Shown: positions 46,201 through 56,101, counted from the first letter of the stretch. The stretch is 64,000 nucleotides of DNA from Blastopirellula retiformator (GCF_007859755.1 NZ_SJPF01000003.1:62001-126000), one strand, 5' to 3'. A program made the numbers and translations. Notes: generated from the letters alone by a model not told the origin.

Positions 46201-46776
46201 CATCCGCTGGATGTCGAGACCATTGTTCATGATCTCGATGAAGTAGCGATCGCCGAACACCTTCTCGAACCAAGAGCAGATGTTGGCGCCTTCCTTCATC
46301 AAGTCTTCGGTCGACGTGCCGCGGAGGATCGCTTTCGAGAATTCGCTGCTGACGCAACCGCTGAGACAGATGATACCTTCGCTATGCTTCTCCAGAATCT
46401 CTTTGTCGATCCGAGGCTTGAAGTAGAACCCTTCCAGGTAGGCGGCCGACGAGAGTTTGACCAGGTTGCGAAAGCCGGTCTTGTTTTGCGCGAGCAGCGT
46501 CAGGTGATAGTTCGAGTCGCGCTGGCTGCCTGACTTTTCAAACCGGCTGCCAGGGGCGATGTACGCTTCGTAACCGATGATCGGATTGATGTCGTTCGAC
46601 TTGCACTCGCGATAGAACTGCAGCGCGCCATGCAGGTTGCCGTGGTCGGTGATCGCCAGCGAGTTCATCCCATGGCTCTTCGCTCGATTGACCAGTCGCG
46701 GAATCGATCCAGCTCCATCGAGCAAGCTGTAGTGCGAATGGCAATGCAGATGGACGAAGCGGCGATCATCGCTCAT
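43231..46776 (-). CDS. dnaE: DNA polymerase III alpha subunit
   Basis: 1181 residues, normal for DnaE1. Replicative 5'-3' polymerase. The PHP domain opens the protein (HLHCHSHYSLLDGAG, AITDHGNL), the palm motif APDIDIDFDKERRG carries catalytic Asp412 and Asp414, and a later ATARGSGVGAIVCY and KKMGSK-like region are present. A C-terminal OB-fold part (VVMGGMISSIK ... FDLEDVNGAIRCIMWPEQY) follows. It is transcribed alone, divergent from the gene at 46996. Confidence 0.96.
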   Translation of the reverse strand: MSDDRRFVHLHCHSHYSLLDGAGSIPRLVNRAKSHGMNSLAITDHGNLHGALQFYRECKSNDINPIIGYEAYIAPGSRFEKSGSQRDSNYHLTLLAQNKTGFRNLVKLSSAAYLEGFYFKPRIDKEILEKHSEGIICLSGCVSSEFSKAILRGTSTEDLMKEGANICSWFEKVFGDRYFIEIMNNGLDIQRMQLEGAVEIANKVGVPLVATSDTHYVDQEDAEAQDVMLCINTGRFRTDTNRMRMENDQFFLRSQDQMYADFPGLEHAVSRSQEIADTVDIDLELGKRYFPTFDLPPEKTADEYLRELCIQGLKERYDGNEEMCPGGELSEVVMTRLDRELGVISRLGFPNYFLIVWDFVVEARKQNIPATARGSGVGAIVCYALYMSHVCPIKYDLLFERFLDENRLEAPDIDIDFDKERRGLVIRYVKDKYGEDNVAQIGTFGTLAARAAIKDVGRALGLPLDRVNAITGMVPDTLGIKLKAAIEASEELKNAYEHDSEAREVLTLAMKIEGLARNVGTHAAAVVIADQPLTEYVPLCRVTGKEDLITQWSMNDVEAAGLLKMDFLGLRNLTILRNAIDLIEQREGKPFDIHKMPLDDEETFALLRRGETKGVFQLESGGIRDLLRRMRPDSFLDIIATNALYRPGPLEGGMVDEYIEVKNGRKAAEYKHEVLEEILEETNGVMVYQEQVMRILNRLGDIPLAKAYTCIKAISKKKEALIQQNREQFMIGATDKGLSKKEAEEFWEMIVKFAGYGFNKSHSTAYALVAYQTAYLKAHYPKEFMAALLSGDISGRNFKTKDSLVEHMEDADRMEIEVLAPNVNSSDVEFSVVDGNIPFALSAIKGCGGGAAEAIVAARKKDGPFTDIFDFCERVDTSQCNRSAIETLIKAGAFDTLHPIRAQIAAVLEKAITAGAAALADRKAGQKNLFAAIEEASGAEAKAVKLPDVEEWNEREKLLYEKEVLGFFLTSHPLAEYEKSFAIYCSHTSTDIPAMKDKQDVVMGGMISSIKLAHTKRARPGSNNTKYANFDLEDVNGAIRCIMWPEQYANFGDLVKTEAVFVVEGRVDKRGGDDEANMIVNNLVPIEDAHARYTKGVRIRIDESHHGAEILPSLNEILRAYPGDCDLQLVLQLNDGHAALLRTSRRVDVSLEMRDRVDQLLGEGNFKLITAPPNARRASKN

Positions 46777-46995
46777 CAGATCCTCCCAGGCGAAAAGAGC
46801 AGCGTTCCTTCAGGGCGGCGAAAGCGTCGCCGCGGTAGACAGCCCTGATTCTACCGTGACCGGGTCGCGATGATAACCGGCAACCTTTTTTTGCGGATCT
46901 TCGTGAGGGACATTTTCCGTTTCCCAGCTTGCCCAGCCCGCATCTTGGGTTTCAATAGAGAGGTCCCCCGTTTTCAACCCGCGGAGTTTTCACTG

Positions 46996-47850
46996 GTGTT
47001 ACGTATTTTCTCGCTTGTTTGCCTGGCGTCGTTGGCCCTGACCCCCTCGCTTGTCATGTCGGCTGAATCCCAAAATTCGCTCGGCGTCATGTCGTTCAAC
47101 ATTCGGTATGGCGCCGCCAATGATGGCGAAAACCGTTGGGACCTGCGCAAGCCGCTGGTGGTCAATACGATCAAGCGATACGACCCCGACCTGCTGGGGA
47201 CGCAAGAGTGCCTGCCGTTTCAGGAAGCGTACCTGCGTGAAAACCTGCCGCAGTACGATTGCTACGCCGTCAGTCGCGAAGGTAAGGGGACCAAGGGAGA
47301 AGAGTGTGCGATTTTTTATCGCAAGTCGCGGTTTGAGCGGCTCGATCAGGGGAGCGTCGCGCTGAGCGAAACGCCGCAGAAGATCGGTTCGGTCAGCTGG
47401 GACTCGTCGCTACCGCGTATCGCCTCGTGGGTGAAGCTGCGCGACAAGCAGTCAGGCCGCACGTTCACGTATTGGAACGCCCACTTCGATCATCGCGGCG
47501 CCACGGCCCGCACCGAATCAGCCAAGCTGCTGGTCGCGTTAATGAAAGCCGCCGACGACAGCGGCCCGGTCATCTTGACGGGCGACTTCAACGCCGACGC
47601 CGGCTCGCCGCCCCACAAGGCGCTTAGCGGCTATTTGAAAGACGCCTGGGACGCGGCCAACTGGAAAGGCTCGGCCTGGACGTTCAACGGCTGGAGTGAT
47701 CGCGACAGCGGCGCCCGGATCGACTGGATCTTCCACTCCCCCAGCTTCACCGCGTCCGACACGACGATCGACCGCTGGAAAAGCGACTCCGGCCGTTACC
47801 CGTCCGATCACTGCCCAGTCACGACGACCCTGACGTTTGGGGAAAAGTAG
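46996..47850 (+). CDS. Secreted endonuclease/exonuclease/phosphatase-family protein
   Basis: 284 residues from GTG 46996, which starts a signal peptide (LRIFSLVCLASLALTPSLVMSA). The EEP fold motifs are in order: MSFNIRYG, LLGTQE, YWNAHFDHRG, LTGDFNAD, RIDWIFHS and SDHCPVTTTL. Such exported members are often phosphodiesterases or nucleases; the substrate is unknown. An in-frame ATG at 46870 would add a non-leader stretch. Confidence 0.88.
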   Translation: MLRIFSLVCLASLALTPSLVMSAESQNSLGVMSFNIRYGAANDGENRWDLRKPLVVNTIKRYDPDLLGTQECLPFQEAYLRENLPQYDCYAVSREGKGTKGEECAIFYRKSRFERLDQGSVALSETPQKIGSVSWDSSLPRIASWVKLRDKQSGRTFTYWNAHFDHRGATARTESAKLLVALMKAADDSGPVILTGDFNADAGSPPHKALSGYLKDAWDAANWKGSAWTFNGWSDRDSGARIDWIFHSPSFTASDTTIDRWKSDSGRYPSDHCPVTTTLTFGEK

Positions 47851-47882
47851 TCGATTGTTGGGCAGCAATTAGCTCAAGACAC

Positions 47883-47960
47883 GTGTGCCACTGCTGGCTT
47901 GTCCAGCAGTGCGTAGCGGGTACCAGGTATCTATTGCTGGGCAAGCCAGCAGTGGCACAC
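47883..47960. repeat. Inverted repeat with GTGTGCCACTGCTGG arms
   Basis: Left arm GTGTGCCACTGCTGGCTTG (47883-47901) and right arm CAAGCCAGCAGTGGCACAC (47942-47960) are perfect complements. A partial second layer (CCAGCAGTG) lies in the spacer. It sits between two convergent genes and may act as a terminator or be a dispersed planctomycete repeat. Confidence 0.75.
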
Positions 47961-47984
47961 GCCAGAAGAGCCCCGCGACTACAC

Positions 47985-49148
47985 TTACGCACACCACAAC
48001 GGGTGAGGCCCATCCAATAGCTGCGGCGGCTCCGGCGCTGCCGAGCGAATCGATTGTTCCATCTCGGCAACCGATTCCGCTCCTTCATGAAAGCCGAGTT
48101 GAATCTCGAAATTCACCTCGCCGCCCGGCGGCAGTTTCACCACCCGATCTTGCTTCCCTTCAAACGAACGCGGGTTCGGGAAGTTGGTCGCCGGCTCGAG
48201 TCCCGTGACATAGCCATCCGCCTCGGCCGCCGTGTTTTTCCAGAGCGAGAAGCAGGGGAGATTCGTGGCGTCGTACGATACCGAGACGCCCCGATCGCCG
48301 CTGGCGCTTTTCAGCATCGTCCGCGTCAGGCCATCGCTCCCGGCGGCGTTCTCGCAGAAGTAGACCATCTCTTCAAAGCCAGCCTGCGGGCCGCGATAAC
48401 GATCCCAACTGGCGATCTCGCCCGCCGAGTGATCATTTCGCGGCACGATCTTCTTGGCCGGCAACACCGCGGTCGCTCCTTCGGCCAGCAGCGGCGCGCC
48501 CAGGTTGATGTGATACAACAACTGCGCTTCGCAGGACTGCGCCGACAGATTGGTGATCGTGTCGGTCAGGCAAAACCCTTTCTCACCGCGCCCAATCCGA
48601 TACTCAACCGTTAGCTTGACGTTGTAGGCCAAGACGCGGGTCTCGTAGACTTCGCCCCGAATGACGATCTCGCCATCGTCGGTGATCTCGGCGGTCACCT
48701 TTTGCGCCGGCTTGTTGGCGATGCGGCCATGCAGCGGGTAAAGCAGCTGATGCGTTTGCGGATCGAACTCCGGCGCACCGTTGCTTTGCAAACCGCAGCG
48801 GACCAGCAGTTCGTTAAAGCCTTCGAGCCAACCGATGCCGCTTGGTTCGGCAATCGGCACCAGGCCGGGATGAACCGGCGAAGTGACCGGCGAGTTCCAA
48901 CCGATCCGCACGCCGTCGCAGTGTGCGTCCCAAACGCCCATGCCGCGGGTCGGCAAGATCCGCATGCGAAAGTGGCCGCTGGTCACTTCAACGACGTCGA
49001 CCCCTTGAGACATGCCGCCGAGCATCGTCCACTTCCGAATCGACACGTCGCCGAACGGCTCGCGCGCCAGCGTCGCGACTTCCCCTTCCGGCGTCTCCAA
49101 AGCAAGGTTGTTCTCGGCGTCCAACAACGTCCAAAACATGCTCGTCAT
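47985..49148 (-). CDS. DUF4432 family (aldose-1-epimerase-like) protein
   Basis: 387 residues, no signal peptide. The galactose-mutarotase-type beta-sandwich pattern is seen (VVEVTSGHFRMRILPTRGMGVWDA, WNSPVTSPVHPG, GFNELLVRCGL quoted in part), and the protein fits DUF4432, whose members act on sugars or sugar lactones. Late VTGLEPATNFPNPRSFEG matches the mutarotase catalytic region. It is divergent from the cupin gene at 49450 and so likely belongs to the sugar locus. Confidence 0.85.
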   Translation of the reverse strand: MTSMFWTLLDAENNLALETPEGEVATLAREPFGDVSIRKWTMLGGMSQGVDVVEVTSGHFRMRILPTRGMGVWDAHCDGVRIGWNSPVTSPVHPGLVPIAEPSGIGWLEGFNELLVRCGLQSNGAPEFDPQTHQLLYPLHGRIANKPAQKVTAEITDDGEIVIRGEVYETRVLAYNVKLTVEYRIGRGEKGFCLTDTITNLSAQSCEAQLLYHINLGAPLLAEGATAVLPAKKIVPRNDHSAGEIASWDRYRGPQAGFEEMVYFCENAAGSDGLTRTMLKSASGDRGVSVSYDATNLPCFSLWKNTAAEADGYVTGLEPATNFPNPRSFEGKQDRVVKLPPGGEVNFEIQLGFHEGAESVAEMEQSIRSAAPEPPQLLDGPHPLWCA

Positions 49149-49449
49149 CCCGGGCCCCCAAACTGTTTAGTGTGTTCAAGACAATTTTTTGGCGCTTTTC
49201 GACACCGCGATCACGCTACTGCGCTAAAGACAACCATTCCAGCATTGTCCCGGCGTTAAGGGAAGCCCGTTTACTTGCGATGGCCAAAAAACCTGCTAAA
49301 ACAGGCGTTTCGCGAGAGATCTAGATTACGCCCTGGGGGCGTAAAGCGAGCCGCGAGTCGCTGTCGGCGACGACAAATTTTTTGATTGTTTCCGACATCC
49401 GCCATCGCCCCGCAAGTCGCTCCATCTTACACAGAGAGACAAGAACGCG

Positions 49450-50697
49450 ATGATCGAAAACGTGGTGAAAGGGGACAGCGTCGCCCCGATTCTCGATCGT
49501 GCTTTGGATGCCGGCGAAGGTCTGTTGCGGCTCTCGCCGAACTGGGTCCCCCGCAGCTTCTTGCATCCCGGCAAGCGCATCAAACTGCATCCAGATGATT
49601 GGTACGCCTATGGCGCCGAGCGCGGCGGTATCGACGAACGTTGGTTCGCCAGCACCACCGATGCCGCCAACGAGGGGCGGGTCTGGTACGAAGGACAAAG
49701 CTTCGCGCTGTTTGAAGGTCAGCACTTCCTGCTGAAAGAGGCGGTTGCCGAGCTGGGCGATCGCTTGATCGGCAAAGAGATGTTCAGCAAGTACAACCGC
49801 TGGCCGATCTACTCGAAGTTCTTCGACAACATGGGGCCGATCCCGCACCACTTCCATCAAAGTCACAAAGACGCCGCGCTCGTCGGTCAGGAAGGAAAGC
49901 CCGAAAGTTACTACTTCCCGCCGCAGTTGAACAATGTCGACAACAACTTCGCCTACACCTTCATGGGTTTGACGCCCGACACGACGAAGTCGCAGCTCCG
50001 CAAGTGTCTCGAAGATTGGAACAAGGGGGACAACGGCATCCTCTACCTTTCGCAAGCCCATCGCCTGAAGCGGGGGACCGGCTGGTTGATTCCGCCTGGC
50101 GTGCTGCACGCCCCCGGCTCGCTTTGCACCTACGAACCGCAATGGGGCAGCGACGTCTTCGGGATGTTCCAGTCGCTTGTCGAAGGGCGCGAGGTCCCCT
50201 GGTCGCTGCTGGTCAAAGATATGCCGGAAGAGAAGCACCAGGACCTCGACTTCATCATGGGCCAGCTCGACTGGGAAAAGAACGTCGACCCCAACTTCAA
50301 GGCCAACAACTATCTAGAGCCGATCATTGACGAGTCGCGCAGCGGCCAAGGCTACACCGATCGCTGGGTCGTGTACGGCACGGTCGATGGCGAGCAACTC
50401 TTCAGCTCGAAAGAACTGACGGTCGAGCCTGGCGCCAAGTGCACGCTTCAGGACCCCGGCGCCAGCGGCTGGATCACCGTCCAAGGGAGCGGCCGCATGG
50501 GTAAGCTGAAGCTGCAGACCCCGGCCATGATTCGCTTTGGCGCCGAGACCGAGGACGAAGTCTTCATCTCGCACGAAGCGGCGAACGCTGGCGTCGAAAT
50601 CGAAAACACCGGCAGCGAGCCGCTGGTCGGGCTCCGTTACTTCGGGCCGCACGTCCATGACAACCTGCCGGCCGTTGGCGACTTCCGCAAGTCGTAA
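49450..50697 (+). CDS. Cupin-fold sugar-phosphate isomerase-like protein
   Basis: 415 residues. Two cupin-like halves. The first has the metal motif GPIPHHFHQSH with a later ESYYFPPQ, resembling class I mannose-6-phosphate isomerase (His, His, Glu), then IPPGVLHAPGSLCTYEPQWG as the closing His box. The C-terminal half (ELTVEPGAKCTLQDPGASGWITVQGSG) is a second cupin. It is probably a sugar isomerase or lyxose-isomerase relative; substrate not proved. Terminator at 50715-50747, and the epimerase gene follows after 109 bases. Confidence 0.8.
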   Translation: MIENVVKGDSVAPILDRALDAGEGLLRLSPNWVPRSFLHPGKRIKLHPDDWYAYGAERGGIDERWFASTTDAANEGRVWYEGQSFALFEGQHFLLKEAVAELGDRLIGKEMFSKYNRWPIYSKFFDNMGPIPHHFHQSHKDAALVGQEGKPESYYFPPQLNNVDNNFAYTFMGLTPDTTKSQLRKCLEDWNKGDNGILYLSQAHRLKRGTGWLIPPGVLHAPGSLCTYEPQWGSDVFGMFQSLVEGREVPWSLLVKDMPEEKHQDLDFIMGQLDWEKNVDPNFKANNYLEPIIDESRSGQGYTDRWVVYGTVDGEQLFSSKELTVEPGAKCTLQDPGASGWITVQGSGRMGKLKLQTPAMIRFGAETEDEVFISHEAANAGVEIENTGSEPLVGLRYFGPHVHDNLPAVGDFRKS

Positions 50698-50714
50698 GAC
50701 CGCCTGATCTACCG

Positions 50715-50747
50715 AGCCCCAGAGCCACGTTCGCTCGGGGCTTTTTT
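50715..50747 (+). terminator. Rho-independent terminator after the cupin gene
   Basis: AGCCCC-A-GAGC (50715-50725), 7-nt loop, GCTC-GGGGCT (50733-50742), then T run. It separates the cupin gene from the downstream epimerase transcript. Confidence 0.85.
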
Positions 50748-50806
50748 GTCGCTTTGCGACGCCCACCCCATCACTCGATCACTACCGTTTCTGCAAGGGA
50801 TGAAAA

Positions 50807-51841
<1,035 letters not shown>

Positions 51842-51932
51842 ATGACGAATGTCTAATTCCATCCTAGAGATCCACGCCCTTTGGGCGTGGTCAGAGTTCA
51901 ACGGCTCTGCCAGTTGAACGGTCACAAAAAAA

Positions 51933-51984
51933 CGGTTTACTCCCAACATTGGCTGTCGTCGCAGCTTTTGAAAGGAGTAAACCG
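51933..51984 (+). promoter_or_regulatory. tnpA: RNA stem hiding the tnpA ribosome binding site
   Basis: CGGTTTACTCC (51933-51943) is perfectly complementary to GGAGTAAACCG (51974-51984), which contains the GGAG Shine-Dalgarno sequence and abuts ATG 51985. In a read-in transcript the stem should block translation, as described for IS200 in enterobacteria. Confidence 0.85.
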
Positions 51985-52398
51985 ATGTCACGATTTCGCA
52001 GATTATCACATGCCATTTGGCACTGCCAGTATCACTTAGTTTGGGTTCCCAAGTATCGCTACCGAATTCTGAGCGGTCCGATCAGTCATGAAGTGGAACT
52101 TTGCATTCGGGCGTTTTCGGAACGGCTCGGAGCGGAGATCGTCGAGTTGAATATTCAGCCCGACCACGTCCACCTGTTGGCGATGGTGCCGCCTAAAGTT
52201 TCGATTTCGGAGTTCATGGGAACGTTAAAAGGTCGAACTGCCATCCGCGTTTTGAACAAGTTCCGGCATTTGAAGCAAAAACCCTATTGGGGTAATCACT
52301 TCTGGGCTCGAGGCTACTGTGTCGACACGGTTGGTTTGGACGCGGAGAAAATCCGCAAGTATGTGAAGTACCAAGAGGCCCAGGAAAAACGTAAGTAA
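51985..52398 (+). CDS. tnpA: IS200-type HUH transposase
   Basis: 137 residues, the usual length of IS200 TnpA. Makes single-strand cuts at hairpin ends. The HUH motif is His61-Val-His63 (QPDHVHLL) and the catalytic tyrosine is probably Tyr126 in KIRKYVKYQ. YHLVWVPKYRYRIL near the N terminus is typical. It seems intact. The ribosome binding site is sequestered by the stem at 51933-51984. Confidence 0.92.
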   Translation: MSRFRRLSHAIWHCQYHLVWVPKYRYRILSGPISHEVELCIRAFSERLGAEIVELNIQPDHVHLLAMVPPKVSISEFMGTLKGRTAIRVLNKFRHLKQKPYWGNHFWARGYCVDTVGLDAEKIRKYVKYQEAQEKRK

Positions 52399-52520
52399 CG
52401 GAAAGCCATTCGACGGCAGCCATCAAAAGTCCTTGCCTCCTCAGGGGGCAAGGCATTTCATGCCCCTCTGGGGCTTATCCTGAAAGCCACCGGCTCCGCC
52501 GGTGGATGCTTTACTGTCTA

Positions 52521-52886
52521 ATGAATGACGAAGGCGTCCCATCGAAGCGATCGTTCGATCTAGAAGAACGAACGGCGCGGTTTGGCAAGGCGGCGATTCG
52601 ATTTCTTCGCACGATTCCGGAAAACTCGGTTACACGACCACTCATTCAACAGGCAGTTCGATCCGCCACCAGCGTCGGCGCAAACTACTGCGAAGCGGAC
52701 GACGCTGGCTCAAAGAAGGAATTCAAATATCGCATCAGCATGTGCAAACGAGAAACTCGGGAAACGAAGCACTGGCTTCGCATGCTCGCGACGGCAGATC
52801 CCGAAAGAAAAGAGGAATGTCGCAAGATTTGGCAAGAGGCCAAAGAACTTCACCTGATATTCGCGACGATTTTCCGCAACTGCTAA
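52521..52886 (+). CDS. S23-type four-helix-bundle protein
   Basis: 121 residues matching the four-helix-bundle family (S23-like) known from 23S rRNA intervening sequences and elsewhere: [40 protein letters not shown] and [19 protein letters not shown], quoted in part. The start at 52521 lies 15 bases beyond the IS200 right hairpin; an in-frame ATG at 52506 falls at the element's edge. Its function is unknown. It seems to have arrived with or beside the IS element within the sugar locus. Confidence 0.85.
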   Translation: MNDEGVPSKRSFDLEERTARFGKAAIRFLRTIPENSVTRPLIQQAVRSATSVGANYCEADDAGSKKEFKYRISMCKRETRETKHWLRMLATADPERKEECRKIWQEAKELHLIFATIFRNC

Positions 52887-52972
52887 CCTCCGAATTCGAG
52901 CTTCGGATTTCATTAGAAATTTCGCAGCATCTACGCCAATTCAACACCCCTTTTCCGAAAGGTAATCAATAC

Positions 52973-54112
52973 ATGTCAAAAAAGCCCCTCAACATCGGCC
53001 TCGTCGGCTACGGCTTCATGGGCCGTACTCACACCAATGGTTACAAGCGCGTCGCTGACTTCTTTCCCGAACTCGGCATCACCCCGGTCCTTAAGGCTGT
53101 CTGCGGCCGTAGCGAAGACAAGACCAAGGCCTTCTCCGAGCAGTGGGGTTATGAGTCGTACGAGACCGACTTTGAAAAGCTGATTGCTCGTGATGATATT
53201 GACGCGATCGATATCTGCACGCCGAATGATACGCATGCTCCGATCTCGATTGCCGCCGCCAAGGCAGGCAAGATGATTTTGTGCGAGAAACCGATTTCGC
53301 GGACCACGCCCGAAGGGGAGGAGATGGTCGCCGCGGTCGAGCAGGCCGGCGTCGCCAATACCGTCTGGTACAACTATCGCCGTTTGCCGGCGGTCACCTT
53401 GGCCAAGCAGATTATCGATAGCGGCAAGCTCGGCAAGATCTTCCACTATCGCGCCAACTTCCTGCAAGACTGGACGATCAACGCCGATCTTCCCCAAGGC
53501 GGAGCAGGTCTATGGCGTTTGGACGCCGCTGCGGCGGGTTCTGGCGTCACCGGCGACTTGCTCGCTCACTGCATCGATACGGCGATCTGGCTCAACGGCG
53601 GCATCAGCGACGTCACTGCGATGACCGAGACCTTCATCAAAGAGCGGATGCACACCGGCACCGGCAAGGTCGAGAAAGTCGGCATCGATGACGCCTGTGC
53701 GTTCATGTGCCACTTCGAGAACGGCTCGCTCGGCCTGTTCGAGTCGACCCGCTATGCCCGCGGCCACAAGGCGCTCTACACGTTCGAGATCAACGGCGCC
53801 GACGCGTCGCTCCGCTGGGACCTGCACGACCTGAACCGCCTGGAGATGTACGATCACTCCGACGAAGGTCCGCAGCGCGGTTGGAAGTCGATCCACGTCA
53901 CCGACGGCGAACATCCCTACATGGATCACTGGTGGGTGCCGGGCCTGATCATCGGCTACGAACATAGCTTCGTCCACCAGGTCGCCGACTTCCTGAAAGC
54001 CCTGGAAGAAGGGAAGCCGTGCGAACCGACCTTCAAGAGCGCCCTGGAAACCGCCAAGGTCTGCGACGCCGTCCTGGAAAGCGGCAAGTCCCGCCAATGG
54101 GTCAACGTCTAA
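52973..54112 (+). CDS. Gfo/Idh/MocA family oxidoreductase
   Basis: 379 residues. NAD(P)-dependent sugar or polyol dehydrogenase. The Rossmann motif [12 protein letters not shown] (about 9-20), [12 protein letters not shown] and CEKPISRT with the catalytic Lys (EKP) are standard, and the C-terminal half has [14 protein letters not shown] (His-rich substrate region) and [19 protein letters not shown], quoted in part. ATG 52973 with GAAAGG upstream is chosen; the frame is open much further but overlaps the S23-like gene. A terminator hairpin follows at 54139-54164. Confidence 0.93.
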   Translation: MSKKPLNIGLVGYGFMGRTHTNGYKRVADFFPELGITPVLKAVCGRSEDKTKAFSEQWGYESYETDFEKLIARDDIDAIDICTPNDTHAPISIAAAKAGKMILCEKPISRTTPEGEEMVAAVEQAGVANTVWYNYRRLPAVTLAKQIIDSGKLGKIFHYRANFLQDWTINADLPQGGAGLWRLDAAAAGSGVTGDLLAHCIDTAIWLNGGISDVTAMTETFIKERMHTGTGKVEKVGIDDACAFMCHFENGSLGLFESTRYARGHKALYTFEINGADASLRWDLHDLNRLEMYDHSDEGPQRGWKSIHVTDGEHPYMDHWWVPGLIIGYEHSFVHQVADFLKALEEGKPCEPTFKSALETAKVCDAVLESGKSRQWVNV

Positions 54113-54138
54113 CGGGCGAACCACCAGCAAACGAAACT

Positions 54139-54164
54139 AAAGGCTCGCCCCACAGCGAGCCTTT
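54139..54164. terminator. Bidirectional terminator hairpin
   Basis: AAAGGCTCGC (54139-54148), loop CCCACA, GCGAGCCTTT (54155-54164). It lies between the convergent oxidoreductase and AraC genes. T runs are short. Confidence 0.65.
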
Positions 54165-54247
54165 GGTCGTTTCTTGGAGGGGCGGAAGAAAAGCGGAAAA
54201 CGGCAAAAGGCGTCTCCACTTAGGCTGGGTCAAAACCCAGCAGACCT

Positions 54248-55135
54248 CTAGACCGGCAAGGCCGAGGTCTTGTTCGCTTCGAGGAAGGTCGAGCGATACT
54301 CGCGCGGAGTCATCTGTTTGATCTTGCGGAAGCTGCGGTTGAAGCTGGAGAGGTTGTCGAAGCCTGACTTCAGGCTAACGTCCAGGATGCTGTCGCCGGT
54401 TTCCATCAGCAGGCGGCAAGCGATGCCGATCCGCAGTTCGCTGACGTACTGCGTCACGGTGCGGCCCGTCGCTCGCTTGAACATGCGGCTGAAGGAGGAC
54501 GGGTTCATGTCGACCTCTTTGCAGATCGCGGCGTGCGACAGCTCGGGGTCTTCCAGATGTTCATTGATGTAGTTGCAGGCCTTGTCAATTCGCCAGTCCG
54601 ACGCGTTGTCGAAGCCAGGCGTATAACCTTCGCTGGCCAGCACTTCGCCGCCATCTTCGGCCAACAGGTTCAAGCACTCCAGCAGCGAGATCAACTGCGT
54701 CAGCCCTTGCTCTTCGGGCATCCGTTTCATGATCTCGCCCACTTTGGCAGTCGTTTCGGGGCCGAAGAGGAGCCCGCGACGTGCCTTTTGCAGGGCCATG
54801 CGGACGTCGGTCAGTTCCGGCGCGTCGAAGAACGTGGCGCCGAGAAAGTCGATGCTGAACTGAATCACGTAGGCGATGTGCCGGTCGAACTTCTTGCCGA
54901 CGAAGTCGTCCGATAGCCAGGTGTGCGGCAGGTTTTCGCCTGAGAGCACCAAATCGCCCGGCGTGTAACGGGCGACGTGATCGCCCACCAGCCTAGTCCC
55001 GGTGCCATAAGGGACAAAGGTAATTTCCAATTCCGGATGCCGGTGCCACTTGGCTGGCGTCTCTAAAGCGGAGCGCTCGAAGCAGCGGAAAGAATGTCCA
55101 GGTGGCGGAACGAGTTTTTCAAATGCGATCGTCAC
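54248..55135 (-). CDS. AraC-family transcriptional regulator
   Basis: 295 residues. An N-terminal cupin sensor (WHRHPELEITFVPYG, GDLVLSGENLPHTWLSDD) is joined to two helix-turn-helix motifs (LSHAAICKEVDMNPSSFSRMFK and SILDVSLKSGFDNLSSFNRSFRK, in part). It likely senses a sugar and controls the adjacent locus (47.9-54.1 kb). AT-rich, partly palindromic TGATAT/ATATCA half-sites lie about 110-130 bases upstream of its start. Confidence 0.92.
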   Translation of the reverse strand: MTIAFEKLVPPPGHSFRCFERSALETPAKWHRHPELEITFVPYGTGTRLVGDHVARYTPGDLVLSGENLPHTWLSDDFVGKKFDRHIAYVIQFSIDFLGATFFDAPELTDVRMALQKARRGLLFGPETTAKVGEIMKRMPEEQGLTQLISLLECLNLLAEDGGEVLASEGYTPGFDNASDWRIDKACNYINEHLEDPELSHAAICKEVDMNPSSFSRMFKRATGRTVTQYVSELRIGIACRLLMETGDSILDVSLKSGFDNLSSFNRSFRKIKQMTPREYRSTFLEANKTSALPV

Positions 55136-55243
55136 GGCACTGTCTACGCATGGGTTTGCGATTCTTGGGGCTCTCTTTTAGAATAGCCAGACTGGGCACC
55201 TCTGTACACGAGAACTTCCATTTTTCGGGAAATATCGCAATAA

Positions 55244-55267
55244 ATCACCTGATATCACCGTATATCA
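55244..55267. promoter_or_regulatory. Cluster of ATATCA half-sites upstream of araC-type gene
   Basis: ATCACCTGATAT (55244-55255) followed closely by ATATCAG (55262-55268). The same core occurs as a two-fold site at 56279-56292. Possible operator. Confidence 0.35.
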
Positions 55268-56101
55268 GTCACGGATGCCAGCCTTGTATCCCCCAGACGG
55301 GGCGATGTCGATGACGGTTCTCCGCGGCGGCGCGAGCGACATTTCCCCCCGATGGCGCCAGAGCTGACCGGGCCGAATTCCGGCCACCGCATCGCCGGCG
55401 GCGACTCGGCCGGTTTCAAACAACGTGCAGGCGGCGTGGTAGAGCAGCGGCACAACCTGCTGGGCATCAATGCCGCGAAAGTGGCACTGCACATCGGGTA
55501 GGCCCAGCGTGCCCAGCCCGACGCTGTCGAGCAGCGCATCGTGCGAGTCGGCGCCGGCGCCATCTTCGTACTCGACCACCCGAAACTGGCGAATCTGAAT
55601 CGCGCCCGGGGCGAGCCACGGATTGGCGTCGAGCGAATCGACCACCTCTAGGAACTCGGTCGGCGAAACGAACGAGCGGGACGCGGTCCAGTAGATCGCA
55701 TCGCATGGCGCTGAGTGCAGAATGGCGGCGACCACTTGCTGGATCATCTGCAGGCGTCGCGCCGGCGGCAGATCGATCGCCCGCAGATCGGCGACGGTGA
55801 TTTCGTACTTGCACTCGCTGACGATGGTGGGCGCTTCGGGCCAGTTCCAGGCCTGCTCCAGACCTTCGGTCCAGGCCTCGTCACAGGAAGCTTCGTCGAG
55901 CGGGGACGGCGTGGCGATCCACTGCGCTTTTTCGTAGGGAACGTCGCTGCGGACGAAGACGAGCAGCCCCTCTTTGCGGTCCCCATCCAGCGGCGCCATG
56001 TCGGGCGCGAACTGCTCTAGCCGCTGAAGAATCTGGGGTTTGCTGGCGGTCGGCCGGGCGCGATAGAGCAGACGAACGACATACGCTTTGGCGGCTTCCA
56101 A
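55265..56101 (-). CDS. DUF4261-like protein
   Basis: 278 residues, soluble, acidic. Its C-terminal part (DSVGLGTLGLPDVQCHF, LLYHAACTLFETGRVAAGD) and the middle (AIYWTASRSFVSPTEFLEVV) resemble DUF4261, a family without known function. It is not obviously related to sugar use. The gene is bracketed by the shared ATATCA-type sites at 55244 and 56279. Confidence 0.6.
   Translation of the reverse strand: MEAAKAYVVRLLYRARPTASKPQILQRLEQFAPDMAPLDGDRKEGLLVFVRSDVPYEKAQWIATPSPLDEASCDEAWTEGLEQAWNWPEAPTIVSECKYEITVADLRAIDLPPARRLQMIQQVVAAILHSAPCDAIYWTASRSFVSPTEFLEVVDSLDANPWLAPGAIQIRQFRVVEYEDGAGADSHDALLDSVGLGTLGLPDVQCHFRGIDAQQVVPLLYHAACTLFETGRVAAGDAVAGIRPGQLWRHRGEMSLAPPRRTVIDIAPSGGYKAGIRD

Larger units (their letters stand above)
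51872..52510 (+). mobile_element. IS200/IS605-type insertion element
   Basis: A single tnpA gene lies between two end-hairpins: left CCACGCCC-TTT-GGGCGTGG (51872-51890) and right CCACCGGC-TCC-GCCGGTGG (52487-52505). Such subterminal hairpins are the recognition sites of HUH transposases. The exact cleavage points are not fixed; the limits given are approximate. It lies between the epimerase and oxidoreductase genes of the sugar locus. Confidence 0.8.

Noticed and set aside
44440-46533. 697-codon open frame opposite dnaE
   Set aside because: It is the mirror of dnaE, a common effect of high-G+C codon use, and has no domain of its own.
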